Shown here: positions 1 through 6,719 of the stretch, piece by piece
How the letters are laid out: each line of letters opens with the position of its first letter
Position numbering within the stretch: position 1 is the stretch's first letter
Source: DATGHS01 sp035307785
GTDB taxonomy: Bacteria; Planctomycetota; Planctomycetia; Gemmatales; Gemmataceae
Direction of reading: 5' to 3'
DNA: 13,329 nucleotides
Assembly: GCA_035307785.1 (NCBI GenBank)
Contig: DATGHS010000340.1
Location: 1 to 13,329, forward strand
The notes under the pieces: generated by a model
What the model was told of the DNA's origin: nothing
What the model saw: only the letters and a program-made list of their open reading frames with translations
Databases searched by the model: none
Program-made: the position numbers and the translations under genes

Positions 1-1406
1 AAAAGCTATATGGCCTCAATGCGAGCGGCCGGTCGCCGTACAAGGCCACGCGCGCTTACTTCGCCGAGAATGGCCTTGAGGATATTCCTGAAACCGGCCC
101 ATTGAGTTGGTCGGTCCCCGGTTGCGTGGATGGCTGGGAGGAACTGCGGAAAAGATTCGGCACCCGCTCTTTCGCACAATTGCTCGAGCCGTCGATTCGC
201 TACGCTGAAGCCGGCACGCCTGTACCGGAGGTAATTACCGGATACTGGCGGGCCAGCCAAAAGAAGCTCGCCGCCGATTCTGGCTCGCGGCAGGTGTATT
301 TGATCGATGGCCGCCCCCCGGCTAAGGGCGAAGTCTTCAAGAATCCGGCCCTTGCCCAGACCTACCGGCTAATCGCCAAGCAGGACCGCGATGCGTTTTA
401 CAAGGGCGCGATCGCGGAACAATTGGTGGCCTATTCGGCCAAATCCGGCGGTTTGTTTTCCCTGCGCGATTTCACCGAGCACATGTCGAGCTGGGTGGAT
501 CCGGTCAGCGTGAATTATCGCGGTTACGATGTCTACGAATTGCCGCCCAACAGCCAGGGCATTGCGGCATTGCAAATGCTGAACCTGCTCGAAGGCTACG
601 ATCTCAAGAAATTGGGCCCGACGTCTGCCGATTATTGGCATTTATTCCTGGAATCCAAGAAGCTCGCCTTTGCCGACCGGGCGAAATACTACACTGACCC
701 GGATTTCGCGAAAGTTCCGGTCGCCGAACTCGTGTCCAAGAAATACGCCGACGAACGGCGAAAGCTAATCCGTATGGATTCAGCACTCGACAAAATTGAT
801 GCCGGCGACCCGAAACTGAGCCACGGCGACACCACCTACCTCTGTGTCGTGGACAAGGACCGCAATTGCGTGTCGCTCATTCAGAGCAACTACATGGGCT
901 TCGGTTCGGGCAACACACCGCCGGAGCTCGGCTTCGCGATTCAAAACCGCGGTTGCCTCTTTGCCTTGGATGAAAAGCATGCTAACCGCCTGGAACCGCA
1001 TAAGCGGCCCTTTCACACGATCATTCCCGCCATGGTGCTGAAAGACGGCAAACCGTGGCTGGTCTTCGGCGTAATGGGCGGTGACATGCAGCCGCAAGGC
1101 CACGTCGAGGTGCTGGTGAATCTCATCGACTTCGGCATGGACGTGCAGGCGGCCGGCGAGGCGCCGCGCCTTGAGCATCGCGGCTCGGCCACGCCGACCG
1201 GTCACCCGGCAAACGGCAGCGGCACGGTCCTGGCCGAGCGCGGCATCCCCGAAAGTGTTATTGCCGAATTGGAAAAACGCGGGCATCATGTGACGCTCGT
1301 CCGCGTCAACGGCGGCGGCTACCAGGCAATCTTGATCGATCCGAAAACCAACATGCTGCACGGCGGCAGCGAGTACCGCAAAGACGGCTGTGCGCTGGGG
1401 TATTGA
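1..1406 (+). CDS. ggt: Gamma-glutamyltranspeptidase family protein, 5' end missing
   Basis: This is an Ntn-hydrolase of the gamma-glutamyltranspeptidase family. Members hydrolyse or transfer gamma-glutamyl groups (e.g. of glutathione) and are usually exported, self-cleaving proteins. The open frame runs in from the left edge (first full codon at base 3), so the signal peptide and roughly the first hundred residues are missing; a TTG at 102 is not the real start. The upstream codons read GLNASGRSP and GPLSWSVPGCVDGW, both typical of the large subunit. The autocleavage site is seen as HGDTTYLCVVDKD; the first Thr of the pair (codon 831-833) should be the nucleophile and first residue of the small subunit. 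The glycine-rich GVMGGDMQPQGH (about 1068-1104) fits the oxyanion-hole region. The C-terminus ends in the usual GxSxxRxDGxAxGY pattern. The family is clear, but substrate is not: related acylases share these motifs. TGA stop at 1404. Confidence 0.93.
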   Translation, partial: KLYGLNASGRSPYKATRAYFAENGLEDIPETGPLSWSVPGCVDGWEELRKRFGTRSFAQLLEPSIRYAEAGTPVPEVITGYWRASQKKLAADSGSRQVYLIDGRPPAKGEVFKNPALAQTYRLIAKQDRDAFYKGAIAEQLVAYSAKSGGLFSLRDFTEHMSSWVDPVSVNYRGYDVYELPPNSQGIAALQMLNLLEGYDLKKLGPTSADYWHLFLESKKLAFADRAKYYTDPDFAKVPVAELVSKKYADERRKLIRMDSALDKIDAGDPKLSHGDTTYLCVVDKDRNCVSLIQSNYMGFGSGNTPPELGFAIQNRGCLFALDEKHANRLEPHKRPFHTIIPAMVLKDGKPWLVFGVMGGDMQPQGHVEVLVNLIDFGMDVQAAGEAPRLEHRGSATPTGHPANGSGTVLAERGIPESVIAELEKRGHHVTLVRVNGGGYQAILIDPKTNMLHGGSEYRKDGCALGY

Positions 1407-1413
1407 ACCGCAA

Positions 1414-1438
1414 TCCCTCCCCCATCAAGGGGGAGGGG
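1414..1438. repeat. GC-rich intergenic hairpin after ggt
   Basis: A 9-bp perfect stem (CCCTCCCCC at 1415-1423, GGGGGAGGG at 1429-1437) encloses the 5-nt loop ATCAA, and a T-G pair can extend it. It starts about 8 nt after the ggt stop and ends 24 nt before the next start codon. No T-run follows, so it is not a classical intrinsic terminator. It could be a short dispersed repeat or an mRNA-end structure between ggt and the dehydrogenase gene. Confidence 0.6.
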
Positions 1439-1461
1439 ATCGGAAACTCGCAAGGAACGAC

Positions 1462-2247
1462 ATGTCCGAATTCGCACAGGAAGTGATCCTCATCACCGGT
1501 GCTGCGAGTGGCATCGGACGCGAATTGAGTCGGCAGTTGTTGCAAGAAGGCGCCCGCATCGCTGCCGTTGATCGCCAGGCCGAAGCGCTGAAAGCATTGG
1601 AGCGCGAGTGGAAACCGCCGAACCTCGCCTGGGCGGTTGCCGATGTGACTGATCGCGCCGCGCTGAACCAGGCCGTTCAGGATTTGGAGCAGCGCCTCGG
1701 GCCCGTGGACCGGCTGATTGTCTGCGCCGGCATCGGCCAGGCAACTCCTGCGGAAGCGTTCCCCGGCGAAGTCTTTGAAGCGGTGGTTCGCGTCAACCTC
1801 ATCGGCGCGGCCAATTCCATCCAAGCTGTGCTGCCGGGCATGATTCGACGCCGCCGGGGCCACTTGGTGGCGCTCTCCAGCCTGGCCTCGTTTCGCGGCA
1901 TCCCACTTTTGTCCGGCTATTCCGCGAGCAAGGCCGGGGTCAATGCGCTCATGGATTCGCTTTGCGTTGAGTTGAAGCCGCATGGCATTCATGTAAGCAC
2001 AATCTGCCCCGGCTGGATTCGCACGCCGATGACGGCGCCGATTGCAAACTTCTTACCGCGCCTGCTCACGGTGGAGGAGGCGGCACGGCGCATCCTGACT
2101 GCCGTACGGCGGCGCAAGCGCTTCACCGCCTTTCCGCCACGCGATTCATTCACGTTGCGCTTGCTGCGAATGCTCCCGCCGTCGGCCGGGGATTGGTTCT
2201 TTGGCCGCATCAAACTTCCCAAGGTGGAATCGCCGGCTAGCGTTTGA
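1462..2247 (+). CDS. Short-chain dehydrogenase/reductase (SDR), substrate unknown
   Basis: A 261-residue classical SDR, a cytoplasmic NAD(P)-dependent oxidoreductase with a Rossmann fold. Visible motifs are: cofactor-binding TGAASGIG (residues 12-19); Asp37 at the end of the second strand, which hints at NAD(H) preference; DV at 61-62; CAGIG (88-92) in place of NNAG; Asn112; catalytic Ser139/140; and YSASK with Tyr153 and Lys157, followed by PGWIRTPM. The full Asn-Ser-Tyr-Lys set is present, so it should be active. The basic C-terminal tail (RRRKR near 216-220, then a hydrophobic stretch) resembles membrane-associated SDRs, but no clear transmembrane helix is seen. The ATG at 1462 is chosen because AAGGA lies at 1452-1456 just upstream and the SDR fold begins a few residues later; the in-frame codons upstream of it look non-coding. 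It lies 55 nt after ggt on the same strand and may be cotranscribed, without an obvious pathway link. Confidence 0.93.
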   Translation: MSEFAQEVILITGAASGIGRELSRQLLQEGARIAAVDRQAEALKALEREWKPPNLAWAVADVTDRAALNQAVQDLEQRLGPVDRLIVCAGIGQATPAEAFPGEVFEAVVRVNLIGAANSIQAVLPGMIRRRRGHLVALSSLASFRGIPLLSGYSASKAGVNALMDSLCVELKPHGIHVSTICPGWIRTPMTAPIANFLPRLLTVEEAARRILTAVRRRKRFTAFPPRDSFTLRLLRMLPPSAGDWFFGRIKLPKVESPASV

Positions 2248-2264
2248 GCACCTCAAGCCGCGAG

Positions 2265-2283
2265 GCGAGTCTTCGAGACTCGC
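2265..2283. repeat. Perfect 8-bp intergenic hairpin upstream of purD
   Basis: GCGAGTCT (2265-2272) and AGACTCGC (2276-2283) form a perfect 8-bp stem around the tight loop TCG. It sits 17 nt after the dehydrogenase stop and about 80 nt before purD. No U-tract follows. It may separate the dehydrogenase and purD transcripts or be a short dispersed repeat. The rest of the 116-nt gap shows no promoter I would defend. Confidence 0.55.
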
Positions 2284-2363
2284 GGGTTCGGCCATCGCAA
2301 TTTGGTATTGCCCCGCCCTGTTCATACATTTCCCGAATGCTGCCACAAAGTTCGGAGTGAAGA

Positions 2364-3656
2364 ATGAGGCTTCTCGTTTTGGGAAAGGGTGGGCGCGAGC
2401 ACGCCCTCGTCTGGAAATTGGCGCAATCGCCGCGGGTGGAGCGCATCGTTTGCACGCCGGGCAATGCCGGGACCGCGCTGGAGCCGAAAACGAGCAACGT
2501 CCCCATCGAAACGACGCCGCAAGATTTCGAGCGCCTGGTCAAGTTCGCGAAAAAAGAATCCATTGATCTCACGGTCGTCGGCCCCGAAGATCCGCTGGCC
2601 AACGGCATCGTCGATGCGTTCCAGGCGCAGGGACTACACGTCTTCGGCCCAACTCGTGCGGCCGCGCGGCTGGAAGCCAGCAAGGTCTTCGCCAAGAACC
2701 TGATGCGCCATGCCGACGTCCCCACGGCCGAGTTCCGCGTGTTCGACCATCCAGACCCCGCGAAGTATTACATCGAAAGCCGGGAGTACCCGCTGGTCGT
2801 AAAGGCCGACGGACTGGCGGCGGGCAAAGGCGTTATCGTTTGCTCGACAACGGACGAAGCTCTGCAAGCAGTGGATCGGATCATGGTAAAAGAAGAATTC
2901 GGCCGTGTGACCGGCCGGCAAGTCGTGGTTGAAAAGCGCATGGAGGGCCAGGAACTCAGTCTTTTTGCCCTCGTCAGCGGGCGCGCGATTGTGCCGCTGC
3001 CCGCCACACAAGATCACAAGGCCGTGTTCGACGGGGACCAAGGGCCCAACACCGGCGGCATGGGCGCCTATTGCCCAGCTCCGCTGGCTACCCCGGAGAT
3101 GCTCCAGGAGATCGAAGAGAAAGTGCTCGTGCCAACAGTGCATGCGCTGAAGCGAGCTCGCACGCCGTTTCGCGGCCTGCTCTTTACCGGGCTCATGAAC
3201 ACCAGCCAGGGGCTGAGAGTGCTGGAATTCAACGTCCGCTTCGGCGACCCGGAAACGCAGCCGCTGCTGATGCGACTGAAATCCGATCTCGTCGATTTGC
3301 TCGAAGCGGTCGCGAACGACACGCTCGGCGACTTCGACGAGAGCCGGATTGCGTGGGACCCGCGCCCGACAGTCTGCGTGGTATTGGCTAGCCAGGGTTA
3401 CCCCGGGTCCTATCCGAAAGGGCGCGTCGTCTCCGGCCTGGCGGAAGCCGCGAAGTTGCCGGAGGTGAAGGTCTTTCACGCCGGCACGAAAGCGGAGGGA
3501 AACGAAATCGTCACCGACGGCGGCCGCGTCCTCGGCGTGACTGCCCTCGGCGATACGCTCGCCGACGCCAAGAGGCGCGCTTACGAAGCCGTGAGTTTAA
3601 TTCACTTCCAGGGCATGCATTATCGGAAAGACATTGCGGACAAAGCGCTGAAATAG
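2364..3656 (+). CDS. purD: Phosphoribosylamine-glycine ligase (GAR synthetase)
   Basis: PurD catalyses the second step of de novo purine synthesis: 5-phosphoribosylamine + glycine + ATP to glycinamide ribonucleotide (GAR), in the cytoplasm. At 430 residues it has the usual bacterial length. Domains in order: an N-terminal substrate domain starting MRLLVLGKGGREHAL, with VVGPEDPLANGI at about 71-82; an ATP-grasp domain with KADGLAAGKGV (147-157); GPNTGGMGAY (227-236); the metal/ATP motif EFNVRFGDPETQ (288-299); and a C-terminal domain ending with the typical IHFQGMHYRKDIADKAL. The ATG at 2364 is supported by GGAG (2354-2357) with a 6-nt spacer and by the start of the conserved glycine loop. All expected motifs are intact. 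No other pur gene is adjacent, so it appears to stand alone rather than in a purine operon. Its 3' end is overlapped antisense by a doubtful small ORF. Confidence 0.98.
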   Translation: MRLLVLGKGGREHALVWKLAQSPRVERIVCTPGNAGTALEPKTSNVPIETTPQDFERLVKFAKKESIDLTVVGPEDPLANGIVDAFQAQGLHVFGPTRAAARLEASKVFAKNLMRHADVPTAEFRVFDHPDPAKYYIESREYPLVVKADGLAAGKGVIVCSTTDEALQAVDRIMVKEEFGRVTGRQVVVEKRMEGQELSLFALVSGRAIVPLPATQDHKAVFDGDQGPNTGGMGAYCPAPLATPEMLQEIEEKVLVPTVHALKRARTPFRGLLFTGLMNTSQGLRVLEFNVRFGDPETQPLLMRLKSDLVDLLEAVANDTLGDFDESRIAWDPRPTVCVVLASQGYPGSYPKGRVVSGLAEAAKLPEVKVFHAGTKAEGNEIVTDGGRVLGVTALGDTLADAKRRAYEAVSLIHFQGMHYRKDIADKALK

Positions 3657-3914
3657 GAATTGCATACTCTGGCTCCCGCGCTCAAGTGTTGGAACTGCTC
3701 CATGCCGGCGTTCGGTTCCGCCGGAACAATGTCCCATGCTCGTGGCGGTCGACTCAGACGAGTTTCCACAGAAATTGCAGTAAATCTTGGAAAAGGTTGC
3801 GCCCGCGACCAGTTTCAAGCACCTGGGACACAGTTCTCCGGTAGGGTTCTCTGCGATGGCCCGCCTCGGCGTGTCAGGTGGATTGCGAGCGCGGAAGCAG
3901 AGTCTGAACAACAT
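3597..3914 (-). CDS. Possible small zinc-ribbon protein or gene remnant
   Basis: A doubtful 105-residue reading frame begins at an ATG (3912-3914) and ends inside the antisense of purD. What makes it notable is a textbook zinc-ribbon pattern, CPRC-x13-CNFC (3768-3830), with a plausible hydrophobic/aromatic spacing (LKLVAGATFSKIY). Against it: no clear ribosome binding site, only moderate GC at third codon positions, a C-terminal part that does not look like a fold, and 60 nt of antisense overlap with purD. It lies about 200 nt downstream of ilvD on the same strand, so it could be a trailing gene of that transcript. It could also be a decayed gene or chance. The frame stays open upstream to 4232, through the ilvD 3' end, so another start is possible. 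Confidence 0.3.
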   Translation of the reverse strand: MLFRLCFRARNPPDTPRRAIAENPTGELCPRCLKLVAGATFSKIYCNFCGNSSESTATSMGHCSGGTERRHGAVPTLERGSQSMQFLFQRFVRNVFPIMHALEVN

Positions 3915-4117
3915 CCAGCTGTATACGATCGGGCACTCTCTGAGTTCCCCAACAAAAAACTCTTGACCGAATGATGTCGATTTCCACGCGATTCCGGCGC
4001 TATCTAGTCCGCTAAACTGCGCACGCAGTTGACTTTCACACGTTTTTCCGCGAGTGGGAAAACGAGGGAAGTGGCCCTTAAATCTTTGAGCCGCACGAAT
4101 ACGCCGTATGCCGCGTG
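3657..4117. other. 461-nt gap between convergent purD and ilvD
   Basis: Apart from the possible zinc-ribbon frame I see no gene here. A plus-strand frame at 3660-3974 has no family features. Two weak inverted repeats are visible. CCGGCG/CGCCGG lies near 3703-3722, about 50 nt past purD. A 9-bp stem with one G-T pair lies at 4041-4064 (CGTTTTTCC ... GGGAAAACG, loop GCGAGT), about 55 nt past the ilvD stop; neither is followed by a clean T-tract. The codon texture is less GC-rich than in the flanking genes, as expected for non-coding or decayed DNA. Confidence 0.6.
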
Positions 4118-5800
4118 TCACCCCGTCACCGCGCCTTCCGAGGCCGAATGCACGGTCCGCGCATACTTCGCCAGCACGCCGCGTTCCACGCGGAGCGCCG
4201 GCCTGTTCCAGGCTTTCTTCCGCTTGGCCCACTCGTCGTCGCTGAGCTGGGCGTCGAGACGTTTGTGTTCGGCATCAATCGTGATGCGGTCGCCGTCTTG
4301 CAAGAGCGCGATGGGGCCGCCGGTCCACGCTTCGGGGGCGACGTGGCCCACCACCAGGCCGTGCGTGCCGCCGCTGAAGCGGCCATCGGTGATCAGGCCC
4401 ACCGATTCGCCCAGACCCTGGCCGACCAGCGCCGCGGTTACGGCCAACATTTCGCGCATGCCCGGGCCGCCGACCGGCCCTTCGCCGCGCACCACCACCA
4501 CGTCGCCGGCCTTGATCTTCCGTTCCTGGATGGCGTGGAAACATTCCTCTTCGCAGTTGAAGACCTTGGCCGGTCCGGTGAGCTTGGTTTGGGTCAGGCC
4601 CGCGATCTTCGCCACTGCTCCTTCTGGGGCCAGGTTGCCGTGCAGCACCACGATGTGGCCGGTGGCGTGCATCGGCTTCTCGAACGGCAAGATCACATCT
4701 TGATGACGCGCATACACGCTCTTCACTTCGCGCAGGTTCTCGGCCATCGTTTGCCCGGTAACGGTGAGGCAATCGCCGTGGAGCAAGCCCCGCTCGAGCA
4801 GCGCCTTCAGCACGGCCGGCGTGCCGCCGACCTTGTGCAGGTCGAACATCACGTACTTACCACCCGGCTTCAGGTCGGCCAGGTGCGGAATCTTGCCGCC
4901 CAGCCGGTCAAAGTCGGCAAGGGTCCATTCCACCTGTGCCTCGCGGGCAATGGCCATCAGATGGAGCACCGCATTGGTCGAACCGCCGAGAGCCAGCACC
5001 AGCGTGTAAGCATTCTCGAGCGACTTGCGATTGATGATTTCGCGCGGCCGAATGTTCTGCTGAATAAGATCGACGAGCGCCACGCCCGCCTGGTAAGTCT
5101 CGCGCTCCTTGGCGGCCGACACGGCCGGGTAACTCGCGTCATACGGCAACGACATGCCCATTGCTTCAATGGCGGAACTCATGGTGTTGGCCGTGTACAT
5201 GCCGCCACAAGAGCCGGCCCCAGGGCACGATTCGCATTCGATCTTGTGAACCGCTTTGGCATCGAGTTTACCGGCCTGATGGCGACCCACGGCTTCGAAG
5301 ATCGAAACGATGTCAAGCGTTTCCCCCTCTTCGCCGATGCCAGGTAGAATGCTGCCGCCGTAGACGAAGATGCTGGGAACGTTGAGCCGGGCCATGGCCA
5401 TCAGGCAGCCGGGCATGTTCTTATCACAGCCGCCGATGGCGATCAGGCCGTCGTGGTTCATGCCGCCGGAAACGACTTCGAGCGAGTCGGCAATCACTTC
5501 GCGCGAAACCAGGCTATAACGCATGCCCAGGTGGCCCATCATGATGCCGTCGGATGCAGTGGGCGCGCCATAAATCTGCGGCACGCCGCCGGCTGCCCGC
5601 ACCCCTTCAATGGCTTTCCGAGCCAGCCGGTCGAGATGGGCATTGCATGGGGTGATATCGCTGAAGAGGCTCGCCACGCCGACCATCGGCCGCTTGAAAT
5701 CTTCGTCATGAAAGCCCACGGCCCGCAGCATGGCGCGATTGGGGGCGCGCCCCGGGCCGCCCGTGGTGAGCAAACTCCTGCGTTCGTCAGAAGAGGACAT
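4118..5800 (-). CDS. ilvD: Dihydroxy-acid dehydratase
   Basis: IlvD dehydrates 2,3-dihydroxy-isovalerate and 2,3-dihydroxy-3-methylvalerate to the 2-oxo acids that precede valine/leucine and isoleucine. At 560 residues it belongs to the shorter IlvD type. Numbered from ATG 5798-5800, the expected Fe-S cysteines are present: C52 (DITPCNAHL), C125 (GGCDKNMPGC) and C198 (CPGAGSCGGMYTANTM). GGSTNAVLHLMAIA and the C-terminal GRFSGGTHG, containing the active-site serine, are intact. A TTG at 5809 would add three residues, but it sits almost directly against GGAG; the ATG at 5800 has that GGAG 10 nt upstream and is preferred. No other ilv or leu gene is in the window, so it appears monocistronic or is followed only by the doubtful small ORF. 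It is transcribed divergently from the secreted-protein gene at 6077. Confidence 0.97.
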   Translation of the reverse strand: MSSSDERRSLLTTGGPGRAPNRAMLRAVGFHDEDFKRPMVGVASLFSDITPCNAHLDRLARKAIEGVRAAGGVPQIYGAPTASDGIMMGHLGMRYSLVSREVIADSLEVVSGGMNHDGLIAIGGCDKNMPGCLMAMARLNVPSIFVYGGSILPGIGEEGETLDIVSIFEAVGRHQAGKLDAKAVHKIECESCPGAGSCGGMYTANTMSSAIEAMGMSLPYDASYPAVSAAKERETYQAGVALVDLIQQNIRPREIINRKSLENAYTLVLALGGSTNAVLHLMAIAREAQVEWTLADFDRLGGKIPHLADLKPGGKYVMFDLHKVGGTPAVLKALLERGLLHGDCLTVTGQTMAENLREVKSVYARHQDVILPFEKPMHATGHIVVLHGNLAPEGAVAKIAGLTQTKLTGPAKVFNCEEECFHAIQERKIKAGDVVVVRGEGPVGGPGMREMLAVTAALVGQGLGESVGLITDGRFSGGTHGLVVGHVAPEAWTGGPIALLQDGDRITIDAEHKRLDAQLSDDEWAKRKKAWNRPALRVERGVLAKYARTVHSASEGAVTG

Positions 5801-5878
5801 GATGTTCAAACTCCAGTTCTAATTTCCCAATACAGCCATCACATGCATTTTCTATTAACTCCGCCGGTACCAATGCAA

Positions 5879-5937
5879 CACCAGCCTGAAGCGCAAGCGA
5901 AGGCGAGCCTCGCCTTCGCTTGCGCTTCAGGCTGGTG
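5879..5937. repeat. 59-nt intergenic hairpin with 29-bp perfect arms
   Basis: The arms at 5879-5907 and 5909-5937 are exact reverse complements around a single central C (5908). It lies in the 276-nt divergent gap between ilvD and the secreted-protein gene, about 80 nt upstream of the ilvD start and 140 nt upstream of the other start. An intact stem of this length suggests recent duplication or selection for pairing. It has no ORF and no obvious target-site duplication. A dispersed, MITE- or REP-like intergenic repeat is the likeliest reading; a cis-acting role on the two divergent leaders is possible. Confidence 0.85.
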
Positions 5938-6076
5938 CCGAAAAGGCCGTTGCGTGAGTTACTTCCTTTCCCAAACGCATTGCCCGCGAAGCCGCAAGCG
6001 GCAGGGCTTCTTCCCCTTGCAGAATCGCGGCGAAACAGCTAATCTGCGGCCAAATACGTTTAGAAGGAGTGAAGCA

Positions 6077-6649
6077 ATGAAAGCGTTGGCGAGCGTTGGC
6101 GTGTTATTGACTTTGTGCACTGTCGGGCTGGCTGAGCCGCAGAAAAAGCCGCCGGAGCCGAAGCCGGAAGCGAAGGGCATCGAGGTGAAGCTCGACGGCA
6201 TGACTTCCACCACGCCGGCCAGTTGGGTGCCGGAGAAGCCGGCCAATCTCCTGCGGCCGTACCAGTTCCGCGTGCCGCATGCCGAGGGCGACAAGTTCGA
6301 TGCCGAGGTTTATGTTCTGAAGAACGTCACCGGCTCCACGGAAGACAACGTGAGTCGCCTGAAAGACATGTTCGTGTTGCCAACCGACATGCCGAAGGAA
6401 AAAGCGGTGCAGCAATCGTCCCTAAAAGTCAGCAAAGCCACGCTCACCATCGTCGATATTCAGGGTACCTTCCTGCTCAAGCACATTCCCATCGACAAGT
6501 CGGCCAAGGAAACGCGGCCCGACTACCGCATGATTGCCGCGATCTGGCAATCCATGGATGACAGCCTGGCAATCCGCCTGATCGGACCGAAGAAAACCGT
6601 GGAATGGCACGCCAAGGAATTTCAGGAGTGGCTGAAGAATTTCAAGTAA
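6077..6649 (+). CDS. Secreted protein of unknown function
   Basis: I cannot name a family for this 190-residue protein. It begins with a signal peptide (MKAL, a hydrophobic run to about residue 18, then GLA before EPQKK), suggesting cleavage around residue 19 and export. A short Pro/Lys-rich linker (QKKPPEPKPEAKG) follows, then a folded domain with alternating hydrophobic strands. The C-terminal pattern, RLIGPKKTVEWHAKEFQEWLKNF, loosely recalls small exported domains that end in a 'GP..TV......F...L' helix, but this is only a resemblance. There is no lipobox, no cysteine pair in the mature part and no catalytic motif. ATG 6077 is chosen over longer in-frame starts because AAGGAG (6064-6069) is ideally spaced and the signal peptide starts there; the longer frame upstream is antisense to ilvD. 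Its stop codon TAA overlaps the next hairpin by one base. Confidence 0.85.
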   Translation: MKALASVGVLLTLCTVGLAEPQKKPPEPKPEAKGIEVKLDGMTSTTPASWVPEKPANLLRPYQFRVPHAEGDKFDAEVYVLKNVTGSTEDNVSRLKDMFVLPTDMPKEKAVQQSSLKVSKATLTIVDIQGTFLLKHIPIDKSAKETRPDYRMIAAIWQSMDDSLAIRLIGPKKTVEWHAKEFQEWLKNFK

Positions 6650-6710
6650 CGTAGAACGGAATTTATTCCGTTCGCCAAGCCCTGGGAACGGAATTTATTC
6701 CGTTCTACGT
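6649..6710. repeat. Nested palindromic repeat between convergent genes
   Basis: The 18-mer AACGGAATTTATTCCGTT, itself a near-palindrome (8-bp arms around TT), occurs twice in direct orientation at 6655-6672 and 6687-6704. Flanking ACGTAG (6649-6654) and CTACGT (6705-6710) make the whole block one large inverted repeat with 24-nt arms, mismatched only at the two central T's, and a 14-nt loop (6673-6686). It fills nearly the entire space between the stop of the secreted-protein gene and the hutG stop. It could work as a bidirectional transcript end and looks like a dispersed intergenic repeat. Confidence 0.85.
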
Positions 6711-6719
6711 GGCAAGCTG

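Noticed and set aside
780..1361. 193-residue minus-strand open frame inside ggt
   Set aside because: The plus strand carries the GGT nucleophile and glycine motifs; this frame is a shadow.
3660..3974. 104-residue plus-strand frame after purD
   Set aside because: No ribosome binding site, no domain pattern, and a composition not like the neighbouring genes.
4115..5347. 410-residue plus-strand open frame
   Set aside because: It lies antisense to ilvD, which has all expected motifs; the long frame follows from GC-rich codon bias and its His/Arg-rich product shows no domain.
5801..5878. Possible ilvD attenuator or T-box in the leader
   Set aside because: I see no leader peptide rich in Ile/Leu/Val codons, no T-box sequence and no terminator/antiterminator pair; only the large hairpin lies upstream.
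5453..6649. 398-residue version of the secreted protein with a far upstream start
   Set aside because: Its first 200 codons are antisense to ilvD and run through the 5879 hairpin; the signal peptide and ribosome binding site place the start at 6077.
6649..6710. CRISPR-like direct repeat (two 18-mers)
   Set aside because: Only two copies with a 14-nt spacing and an outer inverted repeat; no array and no cas gene.
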